Source: Streptococcus mitis NCTC 12261
GTDB taxonomy: Bacteria > Bacillota > Bacilli > Lactobacillales > Streptococcaceae
Reading direction: 5' to 3'
Length of the DNA: 64,000 bases
Assembly: GCF_000148585.2 (NCBI RefSeq)
Contig: NZ_CP028414.1
Location: 1,479,501-1,543,500 of the forward strand
The position numbers and the translations under genes are program-made. Positions within the stretch are counted from its first letter, which is position 1. Each line of letters begins with the position of its first letter. This document shows, piece by piece, positions 48,919-60,599 of the stretch. The notes under the pieces were generated by a model. That model ran no database searches and was not told the origin of the DNA. It was given only the letters and a program-made list of their open reading frames with translations.

Positions 48919-50898
48919 TTATTTCACATGTTTTGCAAGTTCTTCTTGCGCTTTTTTATTGAATTCTTCTTTTTCTTTCATCCATTTATCTTGAGCTTTT
49001 TGATATTCATCTGCTGTGACTGCCTTGTCTTGAAGTTCCAAGTATTTGTATAGGAGCGGATCGCTTGTCCCCTTGTTACCAGAGAAGGCAAACGGCATCG
49101 TAAATGGTACCATCTTAGACAAGATTGGGCGACCAGTGAGTGATGTTGTTGGAATAATCAAGGCACTATCTGTCAACCAAGCTTGGGCTGCAGCATACTT
49201 ATCATAACGTTTTGCTACATCTATTGTCTCATTTCCAGCTTCAGTTACCAATTTCTCATAGTCGTTCAGACCAACCTTCTTAGCTGCAGCATTATCTGTA
49301 CCAGAATCAAAGCCAAAGTAGGTTTTAGTGTTTTCACCAACTGATGGTTTGATAATATCGAGGTAAGTAGATGGATCCGCAAAGTCTGGAGACCAACCAA
49401 CATTATCTGAAATATCCCAATCTTCCCCAGCTGCTGTTTCAGCAAAGTAGGTAATATTCAAGACTTCATCTTTTTGTAGTTGTTGAATATCAATTACGAC
49501 ATTATCTGTACCCAAGGTTTCTTCAACCGATTGTTTGAAAGACTGTACACGTTGAACTTTTGTAGTTGCTGTCTGGTCAACTGGCATATCTAGGTGAATT
49601 GGGAATTGTACTCCCTCAGCTTGTAGAGCGGACTTAGCTTTGGCAAATTCTGCCTTGGCTTTTTCAGGATTATATAATCCATCTTGGGCATCGGCCAGAT
49701 TAACATCCTTCCATTCATCCCCGTAAGTCACCAATTTTTCTTTGACCATATCGCCAAAGTTTTTCCCATCAGCTTGAACAAATGTTGGTGGCACAAAGAG
49801 ATTACGCAAAATTTTGCTTGCACCACTGGCACCGTTCACTTGTGAAGCATAGGCAGTACGATCCAAACCAAAAGCAATAGCTTGGCGGAAATCCTTGTTT
49901 AAGAGAGCCTTTTTAGTAGAAGTCTTTTGTTCGTCACTAGTCTTAGAAGTATATTTATAGGACTGGCGGTCAATATTTGTACCAACTAGATAAGTCGTAG
50001 AGTCTTGTTGGGTATAGACAATATTGTCCTTCATCGTTTTTTCAAGTTCTGCAAAACTTGCATTTGTAGGATAAAGTCTGGCTGCTGTAAGACTACCATC
50101 TTTAAAGTTTTCCGCAGGTTTGCTGGTATCTTGACCATCCCAGAATGACAATTTTATCTTATCAACATGAACATTATCTTTATCCCAGTAGTTAGGGTTT
50201 TTTGCAAATTCAACGGAAGATTTAGCCACAAGAGATTTTAACAAATAAGGACCATTATACAAGATACTGCTTGGATCTGTCGCTTTAGCAAAATCATCCC
50301 CTTTTGAGTTCAAAAACTCTTCATTAACTGGTGCCAAGACACCCATTGTTGTTTTAGAATTCCAAAAACTTTCAGGTTTGTTCAAAGTGTATTGGACTGT
50401 TTGATCGTCAAGGGCTTTAATTCCAACTTGAGAAAAATCTTTATTTTCTCCCTTAGCATAAGCATCCAGCCCCTTGATTGAATCCTGTACCAAGTAAAGA
50501 GCTTGTGATTTCTTATCTGTTGCATATTTAAGACCTGTTACAAAGTCTTGAGCCTTGACAGGAGCATATTCTTCCCCTTCAGATGTGTACCACTTGGCAT
50601 CCTGACGAATCTTATAAGTGTAGGTCAAACCATCTTTAGAAACTGACCAGTCCTCTGCCATAGAGGGAACAAGATTCCCATAACGGTCATTTTCAAACAA
50701 TCCATCAATGACGTTACTAGTAATGTTTGAAGTAGCTGCCTTGCTGGTTGTCAAATAGTTGAGATTATCTGGGTCTGTCTCGTAGGTAAATGCAAAAGTC
50801 TGCTCACCTTTAGTAGCAGAACCACCAGAACAAGCCGCTAAGACACCAGCTGCTAATAAAGTGACTCCCGCAAGAGCCAATACTTTCCTTGTTTTCAT
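48919..50898 (-). CDS. aliA: Oligopeptide-binding lipoprotein AliA
   Basis: 659 residues from the ATG at 50898, which has AAAGGAG upstream and begins the lipoprotein signal; an in-frame ATG 9 codons earlier overlaps the -10 region and is rejected. The lipobox is LAAC with Cys23 as lipid site. The rest is a family 5 solute-binding protein (TYETDPDNLNYLTT, WYTSEGEEYAPVKAQDFVTG first 20 residues near 95). Ali proteins deliver peptides to the Ami permease. It marks the right flank of the cps locus in pneumococcus, as here. Confidence 0.94.
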   Translation of the reverse strand: MKTRKVLALAGVTLLAAGVLAACSGGSATKGEQTFAFTYETDPDNLNYLTTSKAATSNITSNVIDGLFENDRYGNLVPSMAEDWSVSKDGLTYTYKIRQDAKWYTSEGEEYAPVKAQDFVTGLKYATDKKSQALYLVQDSIKGLDAYAKGENKDFSQVGIKALDDQTVQYTLNKPESFWNSKTTMGVLAPVNEEFLNSKGDDFAKATDPSSILYNGPYLLKSLVAKSSVEFAKNPNYWDKDNVHVDKIKLSFWDGQDTSKPAENFKDGSLTAARLYPTNASFAELEKTMKDNIVYTQQDSTTYLVGTNIDRQSYKYTSKTSDEQKTSTKKALLNKDFRQAIAFGLDRTAYASQVNGASGASKILRNLFVPPTFVQADGKNFGDMVKEKLVTYGDEWKDVNLADAQDGLYNPEKAKAEFAKAKSALQAEGVQFPIHLDMPVDQTATTKVQRVQSFKQSVEETLGTDNVVIDIQQLQKDEVLNITYFAETAAGEDWDISDNVGWSPDFADPSTYLDIIKPSVGENTKTYFGFDSGTDNAAAKKVGLNDYEKLVTEAGNETIDVAKRYDKYAAAQAWLTDSALIIPTTSLTGRPILSKMVPFTMPFAFSGNKGTSDPLLYKYLELQDKAVTADEYQKAQDKWMKEKEEFNKKAQEELAKHVK

Positions 50899-50923
50899 AG
50901 TATTCTCCTTTGTTTTTCTATCC

Positions 50924-50952
50924 ATTATAGACCCTTTTTAAAGTCCTGTCAA
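50924..50952 (-). promoter_or_regulatory. aliA promoter
   Basis: On the minus strand, -35 TTGACA (50947-50952), 17-base spacer, -10 TATAAT (50924-50929). Confidence 0.88.
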
Positions 50953-51017
50953 CAGAATTTTCAGAATTTTAGAAAATTATTTTTTAAACAATAGATTTGC
51001 AAAAATATGAATAATAT

Positions 51018-51050
51018 CAAAAATACCTCAACTACATTAGGTAGTCAAGG
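51018..51050 (-). terminator. Terminator of the rml/polysaccharide operon
   Basis: On the minus strand CCTTGACTAC and GTAGTTGAGG form a 10-bp stem with two G-U pairs and a CTAAT loop, followed by TATTTTT. It lies in the about 300-base gap between rmlD and aliA, whose remaining sequence shows no gene I can support. Confidence 0.7.
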
Positions 51051-51196
51051 AATTATTAATCATATTTGAAAATAGCATCTGAGAAACAGTTTTAATTCTT
51101 TAATCTAACTCATTTCTTACACACTGCAAAGCTGTTGTCATGAGAATATTATATCTATTATTTTCGTGGGGAGTTCATTAACGACCAGGATTCAAA

Positions 51197-52060
51197 TTAG
51201 TTAATATCACTTTTTACTTCTTGTTTATAAAATTCTTTCAAGGCATCTTGCCAAGTTGGAATAACAAATCCAGTAGCTTTAGCTTTAGCCAGACTCATTG
51301 TTGAGTTTAACGGACGTTTAGCTTTTGCTGGAAATTGACTTGAATCTACTGGCTTGATTTCCACATCTGTATCTTTCAAAATTTCAACTGCAAAATCATA
51401 CCAAGTTGTGTCTTCTGTTGCGTCATTCGATAAATGATAGTAACCAAATTCCTTGCAATTTTCAGCTAGATAAGTCATAAATTCAGCCAAGGTACGAGTC
51501 CAAGTTGGGCGACCATGCTGGTCATTTACAACCGTTAATGTCTTATGAGTTTTCGCAAGGTTTTGCATCGTAAAAACAAAGTTTTTACCGTAATTTCCAA
51601 ATACCCAGGCAGTACGGATAATATAGAAATTAGACACATACTTCTCAACTAACTCTTCTCCCATGCGCTTTGTACGTCCATATTCTGTCTGTGGATCTGG
51701 TCGATCATCAACTTCCCACTCTTCTCCAACTGGTTTCTTACCGTCAAAGACATAGTCGGTGGAAATATAAACTAGGGTTGCACCATGCTTTTCAGATGCT
51801 TTTGCGACATTTTCTGTCCCCGTAACATTGATAGCAAAGTCTAATTCTTTCCCTTCATCCTCTGCTGCATCAACAGCGGTGTAGGCAGCACAGTGGTATA
51901 CTAAAGTCGGTTTAACTTCTTCGAAAACTTTCTCAACCATTTCTTCATTTGTAATATCCATCTCAGCCACATCTACTGCTACGTATTCTTCATTACGCTC
52001 ATCTAATAAATAACGAAGTTCAGTTCCTAATTGGCCTTTTGCTCCTGTAATTAAAATCAT
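51197..52060 (-). CDS. rmlD: dTDP-4-dehydrorhamnose reductase
   Basis: 287 residues of the extended SDR family: ITGAKGQLGTELRYLL at the N-terminus, YHCAAYTAVDAAEDE, and STDYVFDGKKP with TEYGRTKRMGEE carrying Tyr and Lys of the active site. It makes dTDP-L-rhamnose. It is the last gene of the rmlA-rmlC-rmlB-rmlD group and of the polysaccharide operon. Confidence 0.97.
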   Translation of the reverse strand: MILITGAKGQLGTELRYLLDERNEEYVAVDVAEMDITNEEMVEKVFEEVKPTLVYHCAAYTAVDAAEDEGKELDFAINVTGTENVAKASEKHGATLVYISTDYVFDGKKPVGEEWEVDDRPDPQTEYGRTKRMGEELVEKYVSNFYIIRTAWVFGNYGKNFVFTMQNLAKTHKTLTVVNDQHGRPTWTRTLAEFMTYLAENCKEFGYYHLSNDATEDTTWYDFAVEILKDTDVEIKPVDSSQFPAKAKRPLNSTMSLAKAKATGFVIPTWQDALKEFYKQEVKSDIN

Positions 52061-52125
52061 CTCTACACCTTCCTAATCTGTAACTCTTCCCACTATAGCA
52101 ATAAAAAGCAACTATTTCCTGCTTT

Positions 52126-53782
<1,657 letters not shown>

Positions 53783-54652
53783 CTATGCTTCTCCAATCAA
53801 ACGGAGCAAATATTGTCCGTATTCATTTTTCTTAAGAGGTTGCGCCAACTTTAATACATCCTCACGGCTGATATAACCCATACGATAAGCAATCTCTTCT
53901 AAGTTTGCCACTTGAACATTTTGCATCCGTTGCACTGTCTCAATGTACTGTGACGCCTCTAATAAACTTTCATGAGTTCCAGTATCTAACCACGCAAAAC
54001 CACGCCCCATTAGCTCAACTGATAAGTCTCCACGTTCTAGATATGCTTTGTTTACGTCTGTAATTTCCAATTCACCACGAGGGCTTGGTTTAATATTTTT
54101 TGAAATTTCTACAACATCATTATCATAGAAATAAAGGCCGGTCACTGCATAATTGGAACGAGGATGTTCTGGTTTTTCCTCAATAGAAACAGCATTCATC
54201 TCTTCATCAAATTCCACAACACCAAATCTTTCAGGATCCTTAACTTGATATCCAAAAACAGTTGCACCTTTCTCCTTATTAGCAGCCTTCTGAAGCATTT
54301 TAGATAGACCAGGACCATAGTAAATATTATCTCCTAAAATTAGGGCGACACTGTCATTTCCAATAAATTTTTCACCGATAATGAAGGCCTGGGCCAAACC
54401 ATCTGGACTAGGTTGTTCCGCATAAGAAAGATTAATTCCCAACTCCGAACCATCTTGAAGCAGCTCTTTAAAACGAGGTAAATCATGAGGAGTAGAGATA
54501 ATTAAAATATCTTTGATACCAGCTAACATGAGTGTCGATAGAGGATAATAAATCATGGGTTTATCATAAACCGGCATCAGTTGTTTGGATATAGCACGAG
54601 TCAAAGGATACAAGCGAGTTCCTGAACCTCCTGCAAGGATAATACCTTTCAT
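53783..54652 (-). CDS. rmlA: Glucose-1-phosphate thymidylyltransferase
   Basis: 289 residues. The nucleotidyltransferase start is [42 protein letters not shown] and [19 protein letters not shown] follow. It is the first step from glucose 1-phosphate to dTDP-rhamnose. The 78 bases upstream hold only a short AT palindrome (AATTAGAAAAATTCTAATT) and no clear promoter. Base composition changes here: the rml genes are GC-richer than the glycosyltransferase genes before them. Confidence 0.98.
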   Translation of the reverse strand: MKGIILAGGSGTRLYPLTRAISKQLMPVYDKPMIYYPLSTLMLAGIKDILIISTPHDLPRFKELLQDGSELGINLSYAEQPSPDGLAQAFIIGEKFIGNDSVALILGDNIYYGPGLSKMLQKAANKEKGATVFGYQVKDPERFGVVEFDEEMNAVSIEEKPEHPRSNYAVTGLYFYDNDVVEISKNIKPSPRGELEITDVNKAYLERGDLSVELMGRGFAWLDTGTHESLLEASQYIETVQRMQNVQVANLEEIAYRMGYISREDVLKLAQPLKKNEYGQYLLRLIGEA

Positions 54653-54730
54653 AATCGAACTACCTTTCTATATTAAATTAGAATTTTTCTAATTAGTAAT
54701 CAGAGACAAATGATACATTACTTAGTGAAT

Positions 54731-55795
54731 TTAAACTAAGTATTTAGTTAGTTTCTCTAAAGCTATTTTCAAATAATATCCTGATCTTATATTATTTCCT
54801 ACCTTTTGTGCATTTTCTACTAACTCTTGATATTCTTCTTCCGAAATATTATTGATTGTTTCTTGTATGTCAAACAAAGAATCAACTGTGATACCACAAT
54901 TATTCTTTAAGACAAAATGAGACAAAGCAGATTCCTTCCAAACAATGATAGGGAAACCAGAAGCCAAATAAAGTGACGCTTTATGAGAATTGTTATAGCG
55001 TAGATACTCTCCAAAAAATCCACTACAAGTCTCAGAACTGTCACCATCCCAAACTAAACCAAAACTTCCTTCCAATACTGATGGAAGTTCATCTGGAAGA
55101 AATGAACCAAAGTAGGTTTCATTAGATAACTTCCTAGACTCATCAAATCCAACACCATATAAATTAAATTGTGGTTCTATAGGTAATGAGTATAGATATG
55201 CTGCTTTATCTTGTGATAAATTTCCTGCAACAATTATTGGTTGTTCTTTTCTTAAACTAGTTTTTTCTATAAAATCTGGAATTAAATAATCAAAGATTTC
55301 TAAATTAGTAATTTTTTCTCCAAGAACTCCTTTATTGACTAATACTCCTTTCATTACTTTATTATGAGCAATAATACCATTTACATAATGTAAAGAAGAT
55401 CCCTCCGTAATTTTCATACGTAATTTCATTCTAAAAGGTAATGTTTCATCATTTACAAAACGTAATGTTTCTAAATCATGAATCAGGAAATAGATTTTAA
55501 TACCTTTTTTTCTAAGGGATTTTAGTAAATTACTAAATAGTAAGGAATGGTGTAATAATGGAAATTGGATAACAATCTCATCGCCTCTTTTTAAAAGTTT
55601 GAATGCTTTTGATAGTGCTTGAAATTTATGTATCTGTGCCTTGAGTACATTCATTTTATACCAATCATCAACCAATACTCTTAAAGGGATATATCCCAAC
55701 TCATTTAACACAGTTTCAACATCATTACGTGCCTTATTGCCAGCATTTTTTTGGTTAACATCATTTAAAAATTCTTCTTTTAAGTAGTATTTCAT
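54731..55795 (-). CDS. Gtf3-like galactofuranosyltransferase
   Basis: 354 residues, GT-B fold of the Gtf3/WbbI type by eye: RGDEIVIQFPLLHHS and IYFLIHDLETLRF in the N-terminal half, then FGLVWDGDSS, YNNSHKASLYLASGFPIIVWK and ISEEEYQELVENA in the donor half. Related enzymes in oral streptococci add beta-1,6-galactofuranose (WefE). The glf gene two genes upstream would supply UDP-galactofuranose, which supports the call. AT-rich, like its neighbours. Confidence 0.72.
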   Translation of the reverse strand: MKYYLKEEFLNDVNQKNAGNKARNDVETVLNELGYIPLRVLVDDWYKMNVLKAQIHKFQALSKAFKLLKRGDEIVIQFPLLHHSLLFSNLLKSLRKKGIKIYFLIHDLETLRFVNDETLPFRMKLRMKITEGSSLHYVNGIIAHNKVMKGVLVNKGVLGEKITNLEIFDYLIPDFIEKTSLRKEQPIIVAGNLSQDKAAYLYSLPIEPQFNLYGVGFDESRKLSNETYFGSFLPDELPSVLEGSFGLVWDGDSSETCSGFFGEYLRYNNSHKASLYLASGFPIIVWKESALSHFVLKNNCGITVDSLFDIQETINNISEEEYQELVENAQKVGNNIRSGYYLKIALEKLTKYLV

Positions 55796-55805
55796 ATTTT
55801 ACCTT

Positions 55806-56795
55806 TCATTTTTCAAAAGATGACTTTTCTGGATAGCGTTCTTCTAATAATTTTTTGAAAAGTATAATATTTCTTTCATCAATATTAATACTATCATTCA
55901 CACATAGTAGTTTTCGCTTCTTATTTCCAAAAATCTTCTTCAGCTTATCAATTTGATTTAGCTCAATTGATTCACCCATATTTTTTGAAATTGGATAAAA
56001 CTCATTACTTTCAATTTGCCAGTGCTGACAAATATACTGATTCACATCCACCCCATAATTTCTGAATTGATTCCGTGACGTTCTATCCAATACCTCCGAC
56101 TCGATTTTCCAAAGATGAGCTAAAGTACTCTTTTTCATTGGAACTGGAAGATGTTGATTTACATACCCCGTAGGGCCCCATGGAAGTAATAAGATATTCT
56201 TCAATATTAAAGCACCATATCTATAATTAAAAAATTTCCAAGGCGAAGACTTTAAGGCTTGCTTTTTGGGGAAATGACGATAAATCAATTCAACGTTATT
56301 ATGATAAGTGTTTGTATACGAGGACCATGGAACTAAAGCATCGTAAACTGCTAAAAGCCTCGGTTTATTATTTTTAAAGAAATCTGAAGGCTTTACATCT
56401 TTTATCAAATACATGTCATCGTTAAAATAAATAAAATTTTCAGACAAGCCTTCAATTCTATGAAGATTTAACTCAATAGTCGCTGAATTAAAAGTTGGAA
56501 GATAGGATTCTGGAATAAATTCCTTATGTGATATAAATCTCAACTTTGGATGACTAAGGTTCAGCCAGCTCGGCTTTTGACCATTCGTAATTAAATAAAT
56601 ATTATTGACCCACGGTGCATGTCTCTCAATCATACGAAACCAATACTGAAAAATTCCATATTCTCGATAACGCTGTTCACCATCAGCGTCTGCATTTAAC
56701 GATTCCTTTTGACTAGTTACTCTTTGTTTTTCCTTAATAAAGTTAGGATCATTCCCATCTACCCATAAAACAACAATATCAATTTTATCCTTCAT
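55806..56795 (-). CDS. Stealth-family sugar-1-phosphate transferase (WefC/WefF type)
   Basis: 329 residues. The conserved Stealth regions are visible: CR1 IDIVVLWVDGNDPNF, CR2 RYREYGIFQYWFRMIERHAP with YLITNGQKPSWL, and FIYFNDDMYLI. Stealth proteins transfer hexose-1-phosphate to an acceptor, making phosphodiester links. In oral streptococci the homologues WefC and WefF add GalNAc-1-P or Gal-1-P to receptor polysaccharides. Which sugar is used here cannot be told by eye. It overlaps glf by 11 bases. Confidence 0.85.
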   Translation of the reverse strand: MKDKIDIVVLWVDGNDPNFIKEKQRVTSQKESLNADADGEQRYREYGIFQYWFRMIERHAPWVNNIYLITNGQKPSWLNLSHPKLRFISHKEFIPESYLPTFNSATIELNLHRIEGLSENFIYFNDDMYLIKDVKPSDFFKNNKPRLLAVYDALVPWSSYTNTYHNNVELIYRHFPKKQALKSSPWKFFNYRYGALILKNILLLPWGPTGYVNQHLPVPMKKSTLAHLWKIESEVLDRTSRNQFRNYGVDVNQYICQHWQIESNEFYPISKNMGESIELNQIDKLKKIFGNKKRKLLCVNDSINIDERNIILFKKLLEERYPEKSSFEK

Positions 56796-57897
56796 TATCT
56801 TTGTTAAACTCTTCCTCTACAACATGTAGGGCACGTTCAATGACCACATGCATGTCGTAGTATTTGTAGTCTGCTAAACGTCCGCAGAAAATCACCTTAT
56901 CATTCTGTGTTGCTTCTTCTTGATACTTAGCAAACATAGCATTGTTTCTCTCATCATTGATTGGATAATAAGGTTCATCTCCTCGTTTCCAATCTGCTGG
57001 GTACTCACGAGTAATGACCGTTTTATCTTGTGTGCCGTACTCAAAATGTTTATGCTCAATAATACGAGTATAAGGAATTTCTCGTTCTGTATAGTTTACA
57101 ACTGCGTTTCCTTGATAGTTTTCTTCATCTAGAACTTCATGCTCAAAACGAAGACTACGGTATTCTAACTCACCATGTTTATAATCAAAGTATTGGTCAA
57201 TCATCCCTGTAAAGACAACTTTTTCAGCAGAAGCTTCTAATTCTTGACGATTGGCAAAAAAGTCAACTCCAAGTTCTACTTCCACATCCTTCAGCATATT
57301 TTCGATAATAACGTTGTACCCTCCAATTGGAATCCCTTGATAACGGTCGTTAAAATAATTATTATCAAAGGTTAAACGAACTGGTAAACGTTTAATGATA
57401 AACGGTGGAAGGTCAGTCGCAGAACGTCCCCATTGCTTTTCAGTATATCCTTTAATCAATTTTTCATAAATATCTAGACCGATCAACTTAATAGCTTGCT
57501 CTTCCAAGTTTTTAGGTTCAACGTCCTTCATATGAGCCGTTTGCTCAGCAATCTTATTTTTCACTTCTTGAGGAGTTTTTGTCCCCCACATAGCATAGAA
57601 AGTATTCATATTGAAAGGTAGATTATAAAGGCTACCCTTATAATTAGCTACAGGCGAGTTGATATAGTTGTTAAATTCAGCAAATTGATTAACATAATCC
57701 CAGACTTTCTTATTAGAAGTATGGAAGATATGTGCACCATATTTATGAACATTAACCCCTTCTACATTCTCACAGTAGATATTCCCACCAATGTGGTCAC
57801 GTTTATCAATAACTTTTACTTTTTTTCCACGCTTGGTTGCTTCATAAGAAAAAATTGCTCCAGACAAACCAGCACCAACGATTAAGTAGTCGTACAT
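56785..57897 (-). CDS. glf: UDP-galactopyranose mutase
   Basis: 370 residues, flavoprotein. YLIVGAGLSGAIFSYEA binds FAD; DKRDHIGGN, YGAHIFHTSNKKVWDYV, EKQWGR and ITREYP are family marks, and GRLADYKYYDMHVVIERA is at the C-terminus. It makes UDP-galactofuranose. Its base composition is nearer to the core genome than that of the flanking glycosyltransferases. Confidence 0.97.
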   Translation of the reverse strand: MYDYLIVGAGLSGAIFSYEATKRGKKVKVIDKRDHIGGNIYCENVEGVNVHKYGAHIFHTSNKKVWDYVNQFAEFNNYINSPVANYKGSLYNLPFNMNTFYAMWGTKTPQEVKNKIAEQTAHMKDVEPKNLEEQAIKLIGLDIYEKLIKGYTEKQWGRSATDLPPFIIKRLPVRLTFDNNYFNDRYQGIPIGGYNVIIENMLKDVEVELGVDFFANRQELEASAEKVVFTGMIDQYFDYKHGELEYRSLRFEHEVLDEENYQGNAVVNYTEREIPYTRIIEHKHFEYGTQDKTVITREYPADWKRGDEPYYPINDERNNAMFAKYQEEATQNDKVIFCGRLADYKYYDMHVVIERALHVVEEEFNKDNEG

Positions 57898-57908
57898 AAT
57901 ACACCCCT

Positions 57909-59324
57909 TTATTTTTTTAGTAATTGTTGTTTTAACTCATTTGGATTTATGACCTTTAAGATTAAGATCAAGCTGGCATAAATTATTGCCCCTAGAACAG
58001 CATATAGTCCCACATTAATCATTGGTGATACATTGAGGAATTGTTTTATAAATAACAAAATACCATACATAACTCCAGATGAGATTATAATTTTAATCAA
58101 TGCACCTAGAATAGGCACCTCTCTCAAATAAGAACGAGTATAGAATAACTGTATCAGCCATACTAGTACCTCTGTTAAGACAGACACAATTGCAGCACCT
58201 ATATAGCCCAACTTGGGAAGCAAGAGAAGATTTAATCCCACACTAACAATTGCAGGAATTGTTGTTGACAGCATAAACTCTTTATTCTTATTATGAGGTA
58301 TTAAGATTTGAATACCCATAATATTGGTCCAACCAATAAAGAACATTCTAAAAATCATAATTGCTATCGCATAACGTGCTTCTTGGAAATCTTGCCCCAG
58401 GAAAAAATTTACAAAATCATCATTTACGATTAACATCCCTGCTATAATAGGGAAAATTACCAAATTATAAATCAGAAATGACATCTCATGCATCTTGTTA
58501 ACTGCTTTATGATCTCCTGATGATAATAGATTTGAAACTCGCGGTAACATAACACTACCCAATGAAGTTACTAGAGTTAATAAAATATTAATAAGTTTCA
58601 AAGCTTGGTCATAAATACCTACATCTCTTGTTGAAGCAAGAGCTCCAAGCATAGTGCTATCTAATGTTACATAAAGCGATATAGCAATCTGAGGTAAGAA
58701 CAATAAGATGACTGGCTTCAAGTGCCTTTTAGCATACATCAAATCAAAGTATGGTTTACCAATAAACTCTCTTGCTGGTATCCACATACTTAATTGTCCC
58801 AACAATTCAAAAGTTGTCAGAAAAAAAACATATAAATATAGGTCGTTTGCTGATCTTATGAATAGAAAGATAGAAATAACACCGGCTAATTTCACCGTAA
58901 TATTTCTTACTGTAATCTTTCGAAAATCCTCTAAACCTTGAAATAACCAAGAAATATCTAGAGCTTTAGAAAGCAAACTAAAACCTAGAATATAGGCCAC
59001 AGGATTTTTCATAGCAGGTAAAATCAGACATAACAAAACATACAGTACAAAAGAACAAATAGCTGCTCCTAGCTGTAAAGTATAAATTCCCCAAAAATTC
59101 TTACGAATGATTTTTCGATCACCAGAAATCTCCTTTGTACCATAATTGGCTACTCCTAAAGTAGCTAACAAAAGAAAATAAGTAACTATGGAGTTAAAAA
59201 AACTATAGGTTCCTAAATCATTTGAAGAAAATACTCTCGTAACGTATGGAGTTGTGATGATAGGTAGTATTATGAGTAATAACTGATAAGAAAGATTATA
59301 AGCATAATTTTTTAAAACTTTCAT
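57909..59324 (-). CDS. wzx: Polysaccharide repeat-unit flippase (Wzx)
   Basis: 471 residues with about 12-14 membrane segments, of the PST/MATE-like polysaccharide transporter family: YQLLLIILPIITTPYVTRVF near the start and ISWLFQGLEDFRKIT. It flips the undecaprenyl-linked repeat unit to the outer face. It lies between wzy and glf. The sequence is AT-rich. Confidence 0.92.
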   Translation of the reverse strand: MKVLKNYAYNLSYQLLLIILPIITTPYVTRVFSSNDLGTYSFFNSIVTYFLLLATLGVANYGTKEISGDRKIIRKNFWGIYTLQLGAAICSFVLYVLLCLILPAMKNPVAYILGFSLLSKALDISWLFQGLEDFRKITVRNITVKLAGVISIFLFIRSANDLYLYVFFLTTFELLGQLSMWIPAREFIGKPYFDLMYAKRHLKPVILLFLPQIAISLYVTLDSTMLGALASTRDVGIYDQALKLINILLTLVTSLGSVMLPRVSNLLSSGDHKAVNKMHEMSFLIYNLVIFPIIAGMLIVNDDFVNFFLGQDFQEARYAIAIMIFRMFFIGWTNIMGIQILIPHNKNKEFMLSTTIPAIVSVGLNLLLLPKLGYIGAAIVSVLTEVLVWLIQLFYTRSYLREVPILGALIKIIISSGVMYGILLFIKQFLNVSPMINVGLYAVLGAIIYASLILILKVINPNELKQQLLKK

Positions 59325-59366
59325 AATTGACTAGATTTTCTCAACCCTTCTATATTCCGTTTTTAT

Positions 59367-60533
59367 TTACTCAATATTTCTCTCATCGTTCATGATAAAT
59401 AGTCGACTAATCAATAGAATAAGAGGTGAGTAACGAAGTACTAACATCTGAGGATCAAACATACCATGTATTGTCATAATTCCTATACAAGCTAGTACAG
59501 TATCTCTTCTTTTTAATTTGAAATAGGATACTACTCCTGTCAAAGCTGGTAACATAAATAGAGTAACTAATAAACCATCAATAACAAGGAGCTGGACAAA
59601 TGAACTATCAATAAAATTATAATTACTAGAAAAGTTCCCAAAAATATCAAATGTTGTAAATGTTATCGGTCTCCCAAAAATTGAAACCCCAAAATTATGA
59701 AATCCTTCTACACTTAATCTAAGACGATTATGGGTGAATTTGTCGGTCAAATGGTACAACATACCTGATGAATAGAAGCAAAAATATAGTATTATCGTTA
59801 ACGCAAAAGAAAAACAATGATTTACTATCTTAGTCAACCAGCCATTATCAATGATAAAATCTTTCTTAAAAATCTTATTACTAAAACAGGTATAAAGTAT
59901 TATGAGAAGACTCAAATAAAAAGGACTGGTTGTCCCTGTCTGTTGGAACATATAAATAGTGAGTATCAAAAAAGAAAATAGCTCAAGATATGATATTTTT
60001 CTTCCTTTATACATCAGATAACTACATATTGCAAAAAACGTACGCTGAGAAGCAAAAGATACATAATTAAAACCTAAACTATAGCGATATCCTCCATTAG
60101 CATTCATATACATATTAGAAATAATCCCAGAATTACTAGAAAAAATCGTTATCGCTAATACTGAAAAAGATGCATATGAGAAAGTTTTTAATAACTTCTT
60201 AAAATCAATATCTCTAGCTGAAGCAACCAGTAAAATAACTGTAATATCCAGTAAACCATCTCTATTTTTAGATACGATTAGCATAGATAATATGAATAAT
60301 ATGAATAGAATCATTTGTTTTAAATGAAATCTAAAATAATTCATCGTATTCGAAAGATTAAATAATTCTTTTATAAGAATTATAGCAATAGTAGCGTATA
60401 GAGATAAGCGATAAATCAACAATGCTCCATCTAATCTAACAAAATATGTAGTAGTAATTAATGAAGAAACTATAATCCATACAAATAAAGTTAATAGATA
60501 AATCTTCTCTGATATAAAGCGAGTACTATTCAC
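59367..60533 (-). CDS. wzy: Polysaccharide polymerase (Wzy)
   Basis: 388 residues with about ten membrane segments and a long outer loop near 245-300 (HLTDKFTHNRLRLSVEGF), the usual Wzy layout. Such polymerases have little sequence conservation, so the call rests on topology and on position next to wzx. It starts with GTG. It joins repeat units at the outer face of the membrane. Strongly AT-rich. Confidence 0.82.
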   Translation of the reverse strand: MNSTRFISEKIYLLTLFVWIIVSSLITTTYFVRLDGALLIYRLSLYATIAIILIKELFNLSNTMNYFRFHLKQMILFILFILSMLIVSKNRDGLLDITVILLVASARDIDFKKLLKTFSYASFSVLAITIFSSNSGIISNMYMNANGGYRYSLGFNYVSFASQRTFFAICSYLMYKGRKISYLELFSFLILTIYMFQQTGTTSPFYLSLLIILYTCFSNKIFKKDFIIDNGWLTKIVNHCFSFALTIILYFCFYSSGMLYHLTDKFTHNRLRLSVEGFHNFGVSIFGRPITFTTFDIFGNFSSNYNFIDSSFVQLLVIDGLLVTLFMLPALTGVVSYFKLKRRDTVLACIGIMTIHGMFDPQMLVLRYSPLILLISRLFIMNDERNIE

Positions 60534-60599
60534 TTATACTTTCCAAACCTTTCCATGTTTTTAATAAATTGAATACTCTAACAAACATTTCTATACGTA

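Noticed and set aside
50953-51196. Remnant of an insertion sequence between aliA and rmlD
   Set aside because: Such remnants are common at this site in pneumococcus, but I see no transposase fragment or terminal repeats, only the operon terminator and AT-rich sequence.
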